Below the pieces are notes generated by a model that worked only from the letters and a program-made list of their open reading frames with translations, ran no database searches and had not been told where the DNA came from. The position numbers and the translations under genes were made by a program. A stretch of 64,000 nt of DNA from an uncultured Bacteroidales bacterium (GTDB lineage Bacteria; Bacteroidota; Bacteroidia; Bacteroidales; Paludibacteraceae): NCBI GenBank assembly GCA_947164985.1, contig CAMUYI010000001.1, positions 248,001 to 312,000 of the forward strand, given 5' to 3'. Shown here piece by piece: positions 50,867-62,711 of this stretch. The number at the start of each line of letters is the position of its first letter. Within the stretch, counting starts at the first letter, position 1.

Positions 50867-51326
50867 AACCTAACCAGGCAAGGAGAATTATGCCGGTCGG
50901 AATCCAGACGAACAGATTGTTCGTGATTGAAAATTGAAAATTGATAATTGAAAATATATTCCCTACGGCTATCCAGATCGCTACGAGCGCAAAACCGATC
51001 AGCATCGCTGTGAAAGCGCGCAGGTCGAGCAGGTGACGATAACCGAGATAGATCCAAACGGGGAGGATCAGGAAGAGTACGGACGGCAACCAATAAGCGG
51101 CGATGCCTAATAGTACTGCAACCTGAAAACTGGGAACTACGGCACTCTCATGACGCTTGATATGCGTGAGAAGGAGAGCCGAGATGAGGCATAATATCCC
51201 CGGGATGTAATTGTACATTGTACATTGTACATTGTATATTTCCCAGATGACAATACCGCCTGCTGCCAGCAGCCAAAAGACTACCGGCAACAGGTGGTAT
51301 AATATTTCTTGCGTCTGACGTTTCAA
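50832..51326 (-). CDS. Membrane protein of unknown function
   Basis: 164 residues with four or five transmembrane helices (about 10-28, 41-55, 65-95, 104-122, 135-150). No family recognised. Two separate heptamer repeats encode residues about 29-38 (EIYNVQCTMYNY region) and 125-134 (INFQFSITN) in loops between helices, so more than a tenth of the protein is repeat-derived. Its 3' end overlaps the convergent TonB receptor gene by 35 bp. Lies 26 bp downstream of the M3 peptidase on the same strand. Confidence 0.6.
   Translation of the reverse strand: MKRQTQEILYHLLPVVFWLLAAGGIVIWEIYNVQCTMYNYIPGILCLISALLLTHIKRHESAVVPSFQVAVLLGIAAYWLPSVLFLILPVWIYLGYRHLLDLRAFTAMLIGFALVAIWIAVGNIFSIINFQFSITNNLFVWIPTGIILLAWLGSTIVRQTLRVR
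50926..50953. repeat. Heptamer tandem repeat, 4 units, inside the membrane-protein gene
   Basis: Units ATTGAAA (three) and ATTGATA. Confidence 0.85.
51214..51241. repeat. Heptamer tandem repeat, 4 units, inside the membrane-protein gene
   Basis: TACATTG three times perfectly, then TATATTT. Second repeat locus in the same 495-bp gene. Confidence 0.88.
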
Positions 51327-51328
51327 AG

Positions 51329-51356
51329 TTGTCAGTATTCAGTTATCAGTTTTCAG
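51329..51356. repeat. Heptamer tandem repeat, 4 units, at the stop codon of the M3 peptidase gene
   Basis: Plus-strand units TTGTCAG, TATTCAG, TTATCAG and TTTTCAG. The last unit contains the stop codon (minus-strand TGA) of the peptidase gene. Confidence 0.88.
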
Positions 51357-53452
51357 TCTATAAAACCTTTTCTTCTTAAGAGGTTTTTCGGATCAGCCTC
51401 TTTACCGCGGAATTCGATATACAGCTCCTGTGCATCGCGCGTACCACCTTGTTCCAACAAGTGACGGAAACGTGCAGCAGTTGCCTCATCAAACAGGTTT
51501 CCGGTCTCTTTGAAGGCTGCAAAAGCATCGGCATCCAGTACCGCTGCCCAAGTGTAACTGTAATAACCTGCTTCGTAACCCGTCGTGAAGATGTGGTTAT
51601 AGAAAGTCGGACGATAACGCACGATGATCTCGTCGATCATGCCCATCTTCGCCAGACTCTTGGCTTCAAACGCATTCACGTCCAGGCCTTCTGCAGTCGT
51701 TAACTCATGGAAATCCATGTCAAGGATAGAAGCACTCAGTAACTCGGTCGTCACGAAACCTTGGTTGAATTTACCGGCGGCGTTGATCTTTGCGATCAGT
51801 TCATCGGGAATCACTTCGCCGGTCTGATAATGGAACGCATAGGTCTTCAGCACCTCGGGTTCATATGCGTAGTTCTCCATGAATTGGCTGGGAAGCTCCA
51901 CGAAGTCACGCGGCGTATTGGTACCGCTGAGGCTCTTAAAATGGGCTTTGCTCAGCAGACCATGTAACGCATGACCGAACTCGTGGAAGAGGGTCTCAAC
52001 GTCGTCCATTGAGAGCAACGAGGGGTTACCTGCCGTTGGTTTATTGAAGTTACCCACATTGATGATCACCGGACGATGATCCACGCCTTCCGCATCGATA
52101 TACTGCGGCAAGATATTATTCATCCATGCACCCGGACGTTTGCCTGCACGCGGGAAATAGTCGGTGTAGAGGATACCTACCAGCGAACCATCGGCTTCGG
52201 TTACTTTGAACACCTCTACCTCGGGGTTATAGACCGGCATGTTCTCCAGTTTCTCGAATTGTACGCCGTATAACTTGGTAGCGACACCGAACGCACCCTT
52301 GCGTACGTTGTCCAACTCGAAGTACGGTTTGATCTCCTCTTCATCCAGTGCATATTTGGCTTTGCGCAGTTTCTCGGCATAGAACCACCAGTCCCAGGGT
52401 TGCAGTTTCTCACCCGGGTAGTCTTGTTCCAACAACTCCTGCAAAGCTGCAGCCTCACGTTTGGCAGCCTCCAAGGACGGAGCCCAAACGGATGCGAGGA
52501 AAGCATCTACGGTCTGATGGTTCTTTGCCATGCAGTCCGCCAGGATATAGTCAGCCGGGTTGTTATAGCCGAACAGTTTGGCTTTCTCGATACGCAGTTC
52601 CATCTCGCGCAGGATGACCGCTTTGTTATCATTGGCGTTGTCATGGTTGCCACGCGTGGTATAATCCATGAGGAGTTGCTTGCGCAGATCGCGGTTCTCG
52701 CAGTACTGGAGCACCGGCGTGAAGGACGTACGCTTCGGCGTAAAGAGCCACTCACCCGGATGACCGGCTGCGGTTGCTTCTTCGGCTGCAGCGGCTTTGG
52801 CGCTCTCCGGTAGACCCTTTAACAATGCCTCATCGGTGACAAAACGTTTCACGTCATCGCTATTGGTCTCAGCCACTACGTTATTACCGAACTGCAGGGA
52901 CAGCAGACCCAGCTCTTTGTTGATCTCTTTGAGACGCTCTTTCTGCTCCTCCGGCAGGTTGGCTCCGTTGTCGGCAAAATTCTTGTAGGTCTCCGTCAGC
53001 AGACGCATCTGCTCCGGGTTCAAGCCCAGATGCTCACGCTGGTCATAAACGAACTTAACGCGTTGGAAGAGGGTATCGTTGAGGATAATACCGTCGCTCA
53101 GGTCACTCAGCATCGGACTCACTTGCTCGGCAATCTCGTTCATCTCGTCGTTGCCGTCTGCCTCGAGCACGTTGAAGAACACACCTACTACGCGGTCCAA
53201 GAGTAAACCCGTACGGTCGAGGGCCACAATCGTGTTCTCAAAAGTCGGTTCCGCTTCGTTATTCGCGATCGCTTCTACCTCTGCCTGGTTCTGACGGATA
53301 GCCTCTTCGAAAGCCGGCATGTAGTGCGCTAACTTGATTTGATCAAAGGCCGGTACACCGTACGGCGTATTCGGCTGCTCCAACAAAGGGTTGGTTTTGT
53401 TACATGCTAATAAACTCATAGCCATGATGGAAAAAATAAAGAATTTTTTCAT
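51353..53452 (-). CDS. dcp: M3-family metallopeptidase, peptidyl-dipeptidase Dcp-like lipoprotein
   Basis: 699 residues from ATG 53452 (MKKFFIFSIMAMSLLAC, lipobox Cys17), so membrane-anchored in the periplasm. FENTIVALDRTGLLLDRV (in part) near 55 and the catalytic zinc motif FHEFGHALHGL (HExxH) near residue 475, with FVELPSQFMENY downstream carrying the third ligand Glu, are M3A/Dcp signatures. Removes C-terminal dipeptides from peptides. The ATG at 53464 (four residues earlier) lies in a heptamer repeat and is less likely. Confidence 0.93.
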   Translation of the reverse strand: MKKFFIFSIMAMSLLACNKTNPLLEQPNTPYGVPAFDQIKLAHYMPAFEEAIRQNQAEVEAIANNEAEPTFENTIVALDRTGLLLDRVVGVFFNVLEADGNDEMNEIAEQVSPMLSDLSDGIILNDTLFQRVKFVYDQREHLGLNPEQMRLLTETYKNFADNGANLPEEQKERLKEINKELGLLSLQFGNNVVAETNSDDVKRFVTDEALLKGLPESAKAAAAEEATAAGHPGEWLFTPKRTSFTPVLQYCENRDLRKQLLMDYTTRGNHDNANDNKAVILREMELRIEKAKLFGYNNPADYILADCMAKNHQTVDAFLASVWAPSLEAAKREAAALQELLEQDYPGEKLQPWDWWFYAEKLRKAKYALDEEEIKPYFELDNVRKGAFGVATKLYGVQFEKLENMPVYNPEVEVFKVTEADGSLVGILYTDYFPRAGKRPGAWMNNILPQYIDAEGVDHRPVIINVGNFNKPTAGNPSLLSMDDVETLFHEFGHALHGLLSKAHFKSLSGTNTPRDFVELPSQFMENYAYEPEVLKTYAFHYQTGEVIPDELIAKINAAGKFNQGFVTTELLSASILDMDFHELTTAEGLDVNAFEAKSLAKMGMIDEIIVRYRPTFYNHIFTTGYEAGYYSYTWAAVLDADAFAAFKETGNLFDEATAARFRHLLEQGGTRDAQELYIEFRGKEADPKNLLRRKGFID

Positions 53453-53478
53453 TTCAAATTTCAAATTTATGATTTATG
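53451..53478. repeat. Heptamer tandem repeat, 4 units, between the AsmA-like gene and dcp
   Basis: Plus-strand units ATTTCAA (two) and ATTTATG (two). It starts at the dcp start codon and ends 3 bp before the AsmA-like stop codon, filling the gap. Confidence 0.85.
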
Positions 53479-53481
53479 ATT

Positions 53482-56448
53482 TTATTGAATCCGTACATCT
53501 TTTTCGAGTGACTGCTTGATCATCTTCCTCAATTCCAGTGACTGCGTGTCGGCTTTCTCGTACCAGTGCGGACGGAAATCTTTAGCGTATTTACATTTGG
53601 CCAACTTGATCTGCAGGTCATCCATTGTACCGCCTACGTGTACACCGAGGTAGAGCGGACTGAGCACGTTGATATCATAGTCAAAACTCATGTCGGTCTT
53701 ATGCCGTCCGCCGAGTGCCACCATGTAGTTGTCCATCTGCACGCAGAGCGGATAGACGTCAATATCGTTCTTATACACCGTGATCTCGGCATTGAGAGAG
53801 TCGATCTTGTTCTCGGTCTTCTTCTTGAAATGCAGCAATTTGGCGATCTTGGAGAAAGTCTCGCTATCCATGACCACAAGATCTTTTCCGGAGAGCGAAG
53901 CGGCACCGCGCAGCGTACTCATCTTCGGTTCATAATTGCTCTTCAGATAGGTCTCCGCCGCCAGATGGAACTGTGCCGCACCCTTGAATGACTTGAGCAT
54001 CGGTACCATATCCTCCAGGTTCGGAATCATGGTCAGCAGTTCATCGATATCGACATCCAGCATGTGGTAGTCCAAACCGATATAGAGGTGGTTCTTTCGC
54101 GGGGTGCGGTACATAGCTGTTAACTGCAACTTGGCTGCCCGGCATACAAATCCCACCTCGTCCAGCATCAGCGTACCGTTCTTGACGTAAATACCGCCCT
54201 TCAGGTCTTTCGCATGCTGATTAAACACTTCCACCTCGCGCAGATGTGTATTCAGCGCCAGATCGACGTCGGTCGGCACCATAAATGGATCGGCTTCGCC
54301 TGTAGGACCGTTATCTCTGTTAGACCGCTCCGCTGTAGGACCGCCTTCGGCTGTAGGATTCTCTTCTGAACCTTCATCTGCACTAAACCAGCTGAGCAGT
54401 TGGTTGACGTCGCAGTGATCGGAGACGATGTCCAGTTCACCTTCGAGGATGTCCTGATGCCGAAACCATTTACCAATATGCCGTACGTTTCCTTTGAGGT
54501 TCAGATCGGAGTTACCTAACTCGATGCGGCTGTTGTCGATCGTCATCTCGCGGTTGGAATACTTGAACTCGATGGACGGGATATAAACGGTCTCCGGCAG
54601 ACGTTCCGGGATATTCAGCACACCGTTCTTGAGGTTGATCTTCAGGCGCGGATTCCACTTGAGTAACGTGTTCTCACCCTCTTTGTTGTACCGTGCTGCG
54701 GCTTCGAGGGCGAGGTTACCGGTCTTGGCTTGTAACTCCTCACCCATATGTCCGTTGAGGGCGGTGGTCTTGAGTTTGGCACTCACTTTCTGGCCGCCGC
54801 TCAAGAAGGCTTCCAGTTCGGATTGCTTCAGGTTCGCAATGATATCATCGTACTGCGCATCAATCGCATCGAAAGCGAGGGTGGCCCAATAATCCTGACC
54901 TTTGGCCAACACGTTCGCTATCTCCGCATGCAGCACCGGTGCATCGATCTTTGCACGGGTACTGTCACCCATCTGAAAATCGATCTTATTGGCGGTCAGA
55001 TCCGCTTTGGCCCAATTGACAGACTTGCGGGTCGGACTGTTGTTCGGTATTTGCAAAGTGAGATGACTCGTGGGCAGTACCGCCTGCATCGAGTCTTGCG
55101 CATAGCGCAGGTCGTCGAACGTCAAGTCTGCCGATAGCAGACCTTTCTCCAACTTCATGTCCGTCAGGTCCTTGAGACGTATCTTGGCATTCAACGCACC
55201 TTTTGTTTGTCCTTCCAGTTCCATCGAGTCCGGTAGGAAATAAGCGAAGTCGGGCAGGTTAGCCTTGAGTTGCATTTGCAGATCCAGCAGCATGTCGCCC
55301 AGCAGGTCGTTGATATTACCTTTGGCGCTCACTTGACTCTCTTTGGTCTTGGCGGCCAATTGACGAATCGTCACGTTGGACTTACCGCCTTTATTGAGGT
55401 TCAGCGCCGCCTCAGCATCCAGCGTCAGGTCGCGCAAGGTATAAGGTAGTGGTTTGTACGCACCCTTACCGTCTTTGAGTTGCACCTGCGCCTGAATAAG
55501 CGGCATCGAGTGCTCACTGTACGTACCCTTGGCGGTCGCATCCAATTGGATCATACCGTCCACATCGATATCCTTCAGCCCGGAGGTGAACTTAGCCGGC
55601 ACAAGCGCCAAGAGTGGTTTGATCTGCCATGAACCGGTTTCGATCTTTGCATCTATATCAATGGCATCGCCTATCGTTACATCACCTTCTACACGCACTT
55701 GGAAATCATTGACCGCCAACCGTGCGCCGTCGAATGCAAAATGCATGGAGTCGAGGTTCATCGCCATCGGTGCAATCAACTCCACGTGCAGGCTGTCCGC
55801 ATAGCTCTCATGCTTGATCGAAGCGCATACATCCCGGGCATCCAGAGTAACGAACATATCGTCCCATCCGTCAGCCTTTGCTCTCAGTTCAGTCTCGCCT
55901 AATGTCGCTACAATCGTATCTTTGTCATCTGTGAAGGAGATGGCATTGGCCTGCAACCGCAGTCCGTCCACACGCAGTGCCTCGAAAGGCATCACAAACG
56001 CCGTCGTATCTTCGGTCGTGTCGGGAGTGGTGACGAACACATCGGTTAGGTTGGTCGTACCGTCTTCCGCGATGTAGAAATGTACCGTCGCATCCTCCAA
56101 GATCGCTTCGTGGATATGCAGATTCTTATGGTTGATAAACTCCATCACATCCACCGTCGCCACCAGATGCTTCGCTTCTACCACCGTGTCGTTCGGTGCA
56201 CCGGCTTTGGGATTGATCAGCAATAGACCGTCGGCACGCAGACCGAAACGCGGGAAAGTGGAGAAGAAAGTCAGATCCACTTCACCTATCTCATGTTCGC
56301 AAGTCACATACTGCGCTGCGGCTTGCCGTGCGATAGGGGTCAACTGTTGAGGCGTGAACACCACATACACAACCACACAAACCGCCGCTACGACCGTCAG
56401 GATCAGTCCGAATAGCGTCCAAAAGAATATTTTCAATGCACGTTTCAT
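53482..56448 (-). CDS. AsmA-like (AsmA/YhdP superfamily) large envelope protein
   Basis: 988 residues. N-terminal transmembrane helix (KIFFWTLFGLILTVVAAVCV, about 6-30), the AsmA-type start (ARQAAAQYVTCEHEIGEVDLTFFSTFPRFGLRADGLLL, in part EIGEVDLTFFSTFPRFG), then long beta-strand repeats to the C-terminal domain (QFHLAAETYL, SGKDLVVMDSETFSKIAKLLHF in part). This is the VPS13-like lipid-bridge superfamily proposed to carry phospholipids between inner and outer membranes. A linker at about residues 697-717 (PTAEGGPTAE... PTGEADP) is encoded by a short repeat. Overlaps the following lipoprotein gene by 4 bp. Confidence 0.85.
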   Translation of the reverse strand: MKRALKIFFWTLFGLILTVVAAVCVVVYVVFTPQQLTPIARQAAAQYVTCEHEIGEVDLTFFSTFPRFGLRADGLLLINPKAGAPNDTVVEAKHLVATVDVMEFINHKNLHIHEAILEDATVHFYIAEDGTTNLTDVFVTTPDTTEDTTAFVMPFEALRVDGLRLQANAISFTDDKDTIVATLGETELRAKADGWDDMFVTLDARDVCASIKHESYADSLHVELIAPMAMNLDSMHFAFDGARLAVNDFQVRVEGDVTIGDAIDIDAKIETGSWQIKPLLALVPAKFTSGLKDIDVDGMIQLDATAKGTYSEHSMPLIQAQVQLKDGKGAYKPLPYTLRDLTLDAEAALNLNKGGKSNVTIRQLAAKTKESQVSAKGNINDLLGDMLLDLQMQLKANLPDFAYFLPDSMELEGQTKGALNAKIRLKDLTDMKLEKGLLSADLTFDDLRYAQDSMQAVLPTSHLTLQIPNNSPTRKSVNWAKADLTANKIDFQMGDSTRAKIDAPVLHAEIANVLAKGQDYWATLAFDAIDAQYDDIIANLKQSELEAFLSGGQKVSAKLKTTALNGHMGEELQAKTGNLALEAAARYNKEGENTLLKWNPRLKINLKNGVLNIPERLPETVYIPSIEFKYSNREMTIDNSRIELGNSDLNLKGNVRHIGKWFRHQDILEGELDIVSDHCDVNQLLSWFSADEGSEENPTAEGGPTAERSNRDNGPTGEADPFMVPTDVDLALNTHLREVEVFNQHAKDLKGGIYVKNGTLMLDEVGFVCRAAKLQLTAMYRTPRKNHLYIGLDYHMLDVDIDELLTMIPNLEDMVPMLKSFKGAAQFHLAAETYLKSNYEPKMSTLRGAASLSGKDLVVMDSETFSKIAKLLHFKKKTENKIDSLNAEITVYKNDIDVYPLCVQMDNYMVALGGRHKTDMSFDYDINVLSPLYLGVHVGGTMDDLQIKLAKCKYAKDFRPHWYEKADTQSLELRKMIKQSLEKDVRIQ
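54300..54358. repeat. Short codon-phased repeat (CTGTAGGA words) inside the AsmA-like gene
   Basis: CTGTAGGA at 54300, 54333 and 54351 (spacings 33 and 18, both multiples of three), encoding PTAEGG / PTAERS / PTGEAD in a linker. Confidence 0.6.
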
Positions 56449-56881
56449 TGCTTGGTATACGTCTGCTTCTCGTTTTTATAACCCTCTTTGTAGTACTCGA
56501 ACATACTCTTATTGAGGGTCGTGATGACATAGGTCTCAGGGATCAAACCGCTACCGATACTCATCGTGTTGGTTTGGTACCATTTCTCACCTTCCAGGCT
56601 GTAGATAAACCAACTGTTACCGTACTTCATATCCGGTTCGAAGAGGTCTCTCTCTTCCGTACCGTCTCCTTCGTCCCATTCGTAGCCCCAAAGGTAACCC
56701 GTTTTGAGGCTATCGGCCGCATCGGTCGTGAAACGCATATAAGTACCGTTGGCGTTTTTCCAAAGGCCTTGCATATCGCTCAGCGAATACTCGATCGGTT
56801 CCTTAGGGTTACAGCCGATCAGTACGGCGGCAACTACAATCAGTAAACTAAATACTGAAAACTTATTACTGAAAACTCTCA

Positions 56882-56885
<4 letters not shown>
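56445..56885 (-). CDS. Lipoprotein of unknown function
   Basis: 146 residues. Signal peptide MMRVFSNKFSVFSLLIVVAAVLIGC with lipidated Cys25. Mature part: DMQGLWKNANGTYMRFTTD followed by YLWGYEWDEGDGTEERDLFEP and a C-terminal beta segment, resembling a small lipocalin-like Bacteroidota domain, but no family is named. The n-region of its signal peptide (VFSNKFSVFSLL) is translated from a heptamer repeat. Overlaps ileS stop and AsmA-like start by 4 bp each, so it is part of one transcript. Confidence 0.65.
56841..56877. repeat. Heptamer tandem repeat, 5 units, encoding a signal-peptide n-region
   Basis: Plus-strand units CAGTAAA, CTAAATA, CTGAAAA, CTTATTA and CTGAAAA. They encode residues 3-15 of the lipoprotein at 56445-56885. 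Confidence 0.75.
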
Positions 56886-60265
<3,380 letters not shown>

Positions 60266-60278
60266 TATCTTCGATTTT

Positions 60279-60542
60279 TTATGTGCACATATTTTGCGCT
60301 GCAAAATTACTGCTTTTTTTTGAGATATGCAAGGATTTGACGATAAAAATCATTTTTTTTGTATTTCTAGTAATCAAATAATCATAGATTTCTTGGACGG
60401 ATTTCGTCACAAGATCATCAACCCAACAGTTGATTTCAAACTTAGAATCCGGATGTTCTAATCCGAAGGTTCTCAATTCATTGCGAATAAAAATCGCCAC
60501 TTTCTCATTAAGATCTAATGAGACTTTTTCGTCACTGCGCAC
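60279..60542 (-). CDS. Small ORF of unknown function upstream of ileS
   Basis: 87 codons from a GTG at 60542. Residues 1-60 read like real protein (NEKVAIFIRNELRTFGLEHP, then CWVDDLVTKSVQEIYDYLI), mostly helical with acidic patches. The last ~25 residues are translated from the ileS promoter and look like read-through, so the gene may be truncated at its 3' end. A TACCTTTG -7 box (60559-60566) lies 17 bp upstream, though without a matching -33. No family recognised. May be a real small gene, a remnant, or chance. Confidence 0.35.
   Translation of the reverse strand: MRSDEKVSLDLNEKVAIFIRNELRTFGLEHPDSKFEINCWVDDLVTKSVQEIYDYLITRNTKKMIFIVKSLHISKKSSNFAAQNMCT
60302..60333 (-). promoter_or_regulatory. 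Promoter for ileS
   Basis: Minus-strand CTTG (60333-60330) followed by CATAT, 20-nt spacer ending GCAG, TAATTTTG (60309-60302). It lies inside the 3' end of the small ORF. Confidence 0.85.
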
Positions 60543-60558
60543 TTCATCGGATTTGTCT

Positions 60559-60566
60559 CAAAGGTA
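60559..60566 (-). promoter_or_regulatory. Possible -7 box for the small ORF
   Basis: Minus-strand TACCTTTG. At 20-nt spacing the -33 position reads GTTC, not TTTG; a CAAA (minus TTTG) occurs 24 nt away. Weak. Confidence 0.35.
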
Positions 60567-60609
60567 TTGTAAAAGAAAACAGAAAAGAACCAAAAGAATA
60601 AAGAAAAAA

Positions 60610-60655
60610 GCTAGCAAGCTAGCACTAGCAAGCATGCAAGCAAGAAGCATGCAAG
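60610..60655. repeat. Imperfect 7-8-bp repeat (AGCAAG words)
   Basis: GCTAGCA, AGCTAGC, ACTAGCA and AGCATGC-type units; many are self-complementary (GCTAGC, GCATGC), so the stretch could also fold into small hairpins. Confidence 0.6.
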
Positions 60656-60678
60656 TTTGGTAAGTAAAGATCATTCGT

Positions 60679-60722
60679 GGTCCGTTCGCGGTCCGTTTTC
60701 GGTCCGTTTACGGTCCGTTCTC
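60679..60722. repeat. 11-bp tandem repeat, four units of GGTCCGTTnnC
   Basis: GGTCCGTTCGC, GGTCCGTTTTC, GGTCCGTTTAC and GGTCCGTTCTC, spacing exactly 11. Eight bases are invariant and two vary. Confidence 0.92.
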
Positions 60723-60947
60723 GTACTTTTATCGTTACTTAATTGCTTATGAAGAAACGAGTTTAATCATATACGATCGCTTCATGGCTATTTGGCTACA
60801 GCGGATTTAATTTTCTTCTCATTGTTGTTCACATCATAAAAGTAAATTATGACATGCGATATTCGGAGATCGCACCCAGTAAGTGGGGGGACTATTGTAA
60901 CATTTCGTAAAATTTTATTGATATTTCGTCAAAATTTACGCGCAAGT

Positions 60948-60979
60948 ATTGCGCATGTGCGAAAGTTTTTATAATTTTG
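60948..60979 (+). promoter_or_regulatory. Promoter for the lipoprotein at 61102
   Basis: ATTG (60948-60951), 20-nt spacer that starts CGCATGTGCG, TAATTTTG (60972-60979). Leader of about 115 nt with a small hairpin (ATAGCC/GGCTAT, 61038-61054). Confidence 0.75.
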
Positions 60980-61060
60980 TACGCATTTTGATTAATTTTT
61001 AATTCTATTAACAATTGAAAAGAATTTATTTGTAATGATAGCCTGCGTGGCTATGTTATA

Positions 61061-61100
61061 ACCAACAAAATTTTTATAAAACCAACAAAATTTTTAAGAC
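61061..61100. repeat. 20-bp direct repeat in the leader, directly before the start codon
   Basis: Two copies of ACCAACAAAATTTTTA with 20-bp period (61061 and 61081). The second copy ends just ahead of the ATG at 61102, in the ribosome-binding region. Confidence 0.85.
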
Positions 61101-61101
61101 A

Positions 61102-61500
61102 ATGAAAAAGATTCTTTCTATGGCAGTCGTATGCTGCCTCGCCATGATTGGCGTAGTTTTCAATTCGTGTGAATCCGGTCAAAAGAGCAGTTACCAGTAC
61201 ATCGTAGGTCTGGATGACTCGATCGAGCAGGATCCGAACATGAGCATGCAGTTTGAGTTAAACGCACTGCCCATTATCATGCAAGAAATGCAAAAGACTG
61301 CTGATCAATCGAGCGCAAACTCCGTTATTTACAAGGACACCAAAGCCAATGCAGACAAGCGTGCTAAAGATGCTTTTGCTTCCGGCATCGCCAAACTGCG
61401 CGAAGGAGGTATCGGTTCGTACAAAGACCTCGTTGTGGTGCTCAAAGCAATGGATAACGACACCAACAAATGGAACGTAATTGATAAAGTAACGCTCTAA
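61102..61500 (+). CDS. Small lipoprotein of unknown function
   Basis: 132 residues. Signal peptide MKKILSMAVVCCLAMIGVVFNSC, lipidated Cys23. The mature part (about 110 residues) is mixed helix/strand: YIVGLDDSIEQDPNMSM, a helical middle rich in Met/Gln (MQEMQKTADQ) and a C-terminal strand (YKDLVVVLKAMDND). No family recognised. Monocistronic: strong promoter, long leader with a direct repeat before the start codon, and a 10-bp hairpin after the stop. Confidence 0.75.
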   Translation: MKKILSMAVVCCLAMIGVVFNSCESGQKSSYQYIVGLDDSIEQDPNMSMQFELNALPIIMQEMQKTADQSSANSVIYKDTKANADKRAKDAFASGIAKLREGGIGSYKDLVVVLKAMDNDTNKWNVIDKVTL

Positions 61501-61510
61501 TTTGAATCGG

Positions 61511-61537
61511 GTATGCGAGGCTGATTACCTCGCATAC
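61511..61537 (+). terminator. 3' hairpin after the small lipoprotein gene
   Basis: A perfect 10-bp stem GTATGCGAGG/CCTCGCATAC with a 7-nt loop, 10 bp after the stop codon. The T-run is poor (TTG), so it may act as mRNA 3' end protection rather than an intrinsic terminator. The remaining gap to 61615 shows nothing else. Confidence 0.6.
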
Positions 61538-61615
61538 TTGCAAAATAACAACAACCCGCCGATCGGCGATGAAGGGGACACCAACGAATAAAAGCAAACG
61601 GGAATCGAATCGCAT

Positions 61616-62698
61616 ATGAAACATCTTCTTTTTTCCGACAGCGAAATCAACACCGGTCGTCAGATAGGGGTCGATATGGCGAAGATGTTCGCCATCTTCT
61701 TCATGGTGATCATCCATACCTTCGAAGGCGGCGAAGCCGACATGGATACGGGTTTGGGCTATTTCTTCGACTCGATAGCCGGCGCACAGTTCGGTGCTCC
61801 GGTCTTCATGCTCTGTATGGGTATCGGTCTGACCTTCAGTCGTAAGAACGATGCCGCCACGATGATGAGACGCGGCGTCATGCTCTTTGTTGCCGGCTAT
61901 GTGCTAAATATCATCCGCGCATTGCCGTTCCTCATTCTGTGGTTGATCGACAGCGATGAGGAGTACATCACCGATACCGTACATGCCCTGACGGACGTAG
62001 ATATCTTCCAGTTCGCCGGCATGGCCTTTCTGCTGCTCGCTCTCTTCAAGCGGCTCAGACTGTCGATGGGCTGGGCGGCTGTTGCTGCGGCGCTGATGTC
62101 GGTGGCGGGCTGCTTCATACGTCAACTGGATCTGGGTTCTTTCTGGCTCAATCTCATTGCCAGCCCCTTTGTCGGGATCAATACCGAGTTGGTACAGACG
62201 GATTTTCCGCTGCTCAACTGGTTCGGCTTCGTCATCGTCGGTTATGGAGTAGGTAAGATGCTTCGTCGCTGTGCGGACGTGGACAAGTTGTGCCTGATCA
62301 TTCTGCCCGTATCGGCAGTGGTGTACGGTGCGTATGCCGCCTATGCCATCCCGCGCGGGATAGGTATGTTCAGCACGGACTGCACGGAATTCTATCACAT
62401 GAATACCTTAGATTTTGCGATCTGCGTCGTTGCCTCCCTATTGGCTATGAGTCTGTGCCATTTCATCGCCAAGTACATGCCGGACGGTCTGATGCATGTG
62501 GTGACACGCATATGCAGTGACCTGACGAAGATATACATTGCCCAATGGATCATCATCATGTGGGTGGTCTATGCGTTCATGACGGACTATATGGACTGGC
62601 AGCTGCCTGTCGGATGGCTGTTCGTCGTAGGTATCGTCGTGCTGCTCCTTTCCATCGGATGGGCACGGCTCAAACCGCTCTCCAAACTGAAAATGTAA
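61616..62698 (+). CDS. HGSNAT-like / DUF1624 membrane acyltransferase
   Basis: 360 residues, about ten transmembrane helices. It starts with a short soluble segment (NTGRQIGVDMAKMFAIFFMVIIHTFEG in part), then helices including MLCMGIGLTFSRKND, MMRRGVMLFVAGYVLNIIRALPFL (in part) and IYIAQWIIIMWVVYAF. The RxxxxDxxk...H pattern in helix 1 and the GxG/RR motif after helix 3 match heparan-alpha-glucosaminide N-acetyltransferase-like and OpgC-like proteins. It probably O- or N-acylates a surface glycan. Weakly coupled to the following secreted-protein gene (13 bp gap). Confidence 0.7.
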   Translation: MKHLLFSDSEINTGRQIGVDMAKMFAIFFMVIIHTFEGGEADMDTGLGYFFDSIAGAQFGAPVFMLCMGIGLTFSRKNDAATMMRRGVMLFVAGYVLNIIRALPFLILWLIDSDEEYITDTVHALTDVDIFQFAGMAFLLLALFKRLRLSMGWAAVAAALMSVAGCFIRQLDLGSFWLNLIASPFVGINTELVQTDFPLLNWFGFVIVGYGVGKMLRRCADVDKLCLIILPVSAVVYGAYAAYAIPRGIGMFSTDCTEFYHMNTLDFAICVVASLLAMSLCHFIAKYMPDGLMHVVTRICSDLTKIYIAQWIIIMWVVYAFMTDYMDWQLPVGWLFVVGIVVLLLSIGWARLKPLSKLKM

Positions 62699-62711
62699 AT
62701 CAATACAGTAT

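Larger units (their letters stand above)
60567..60947. other. Gene-free, repeat-rich stretch
   Basis: About 380 bp without a plausible gene on either strand. It begins with an A-rich run, then two tandem repeats (60610-60655 and 60679-60722), then unstructured AT-rich sequence with a run of six G near 60885. I see no tRNA, known RNA or inverted-repeat element. It may be a long leader or spacer between the leftward ileS unit and the rightward lipoprotein gene. Confidence 0.6.

Noticed and set aside
60679..60722. CRISPR-like array
   Set aside because: The repeats are 11 bp with no spacers between them, and no cas genes are in the window.
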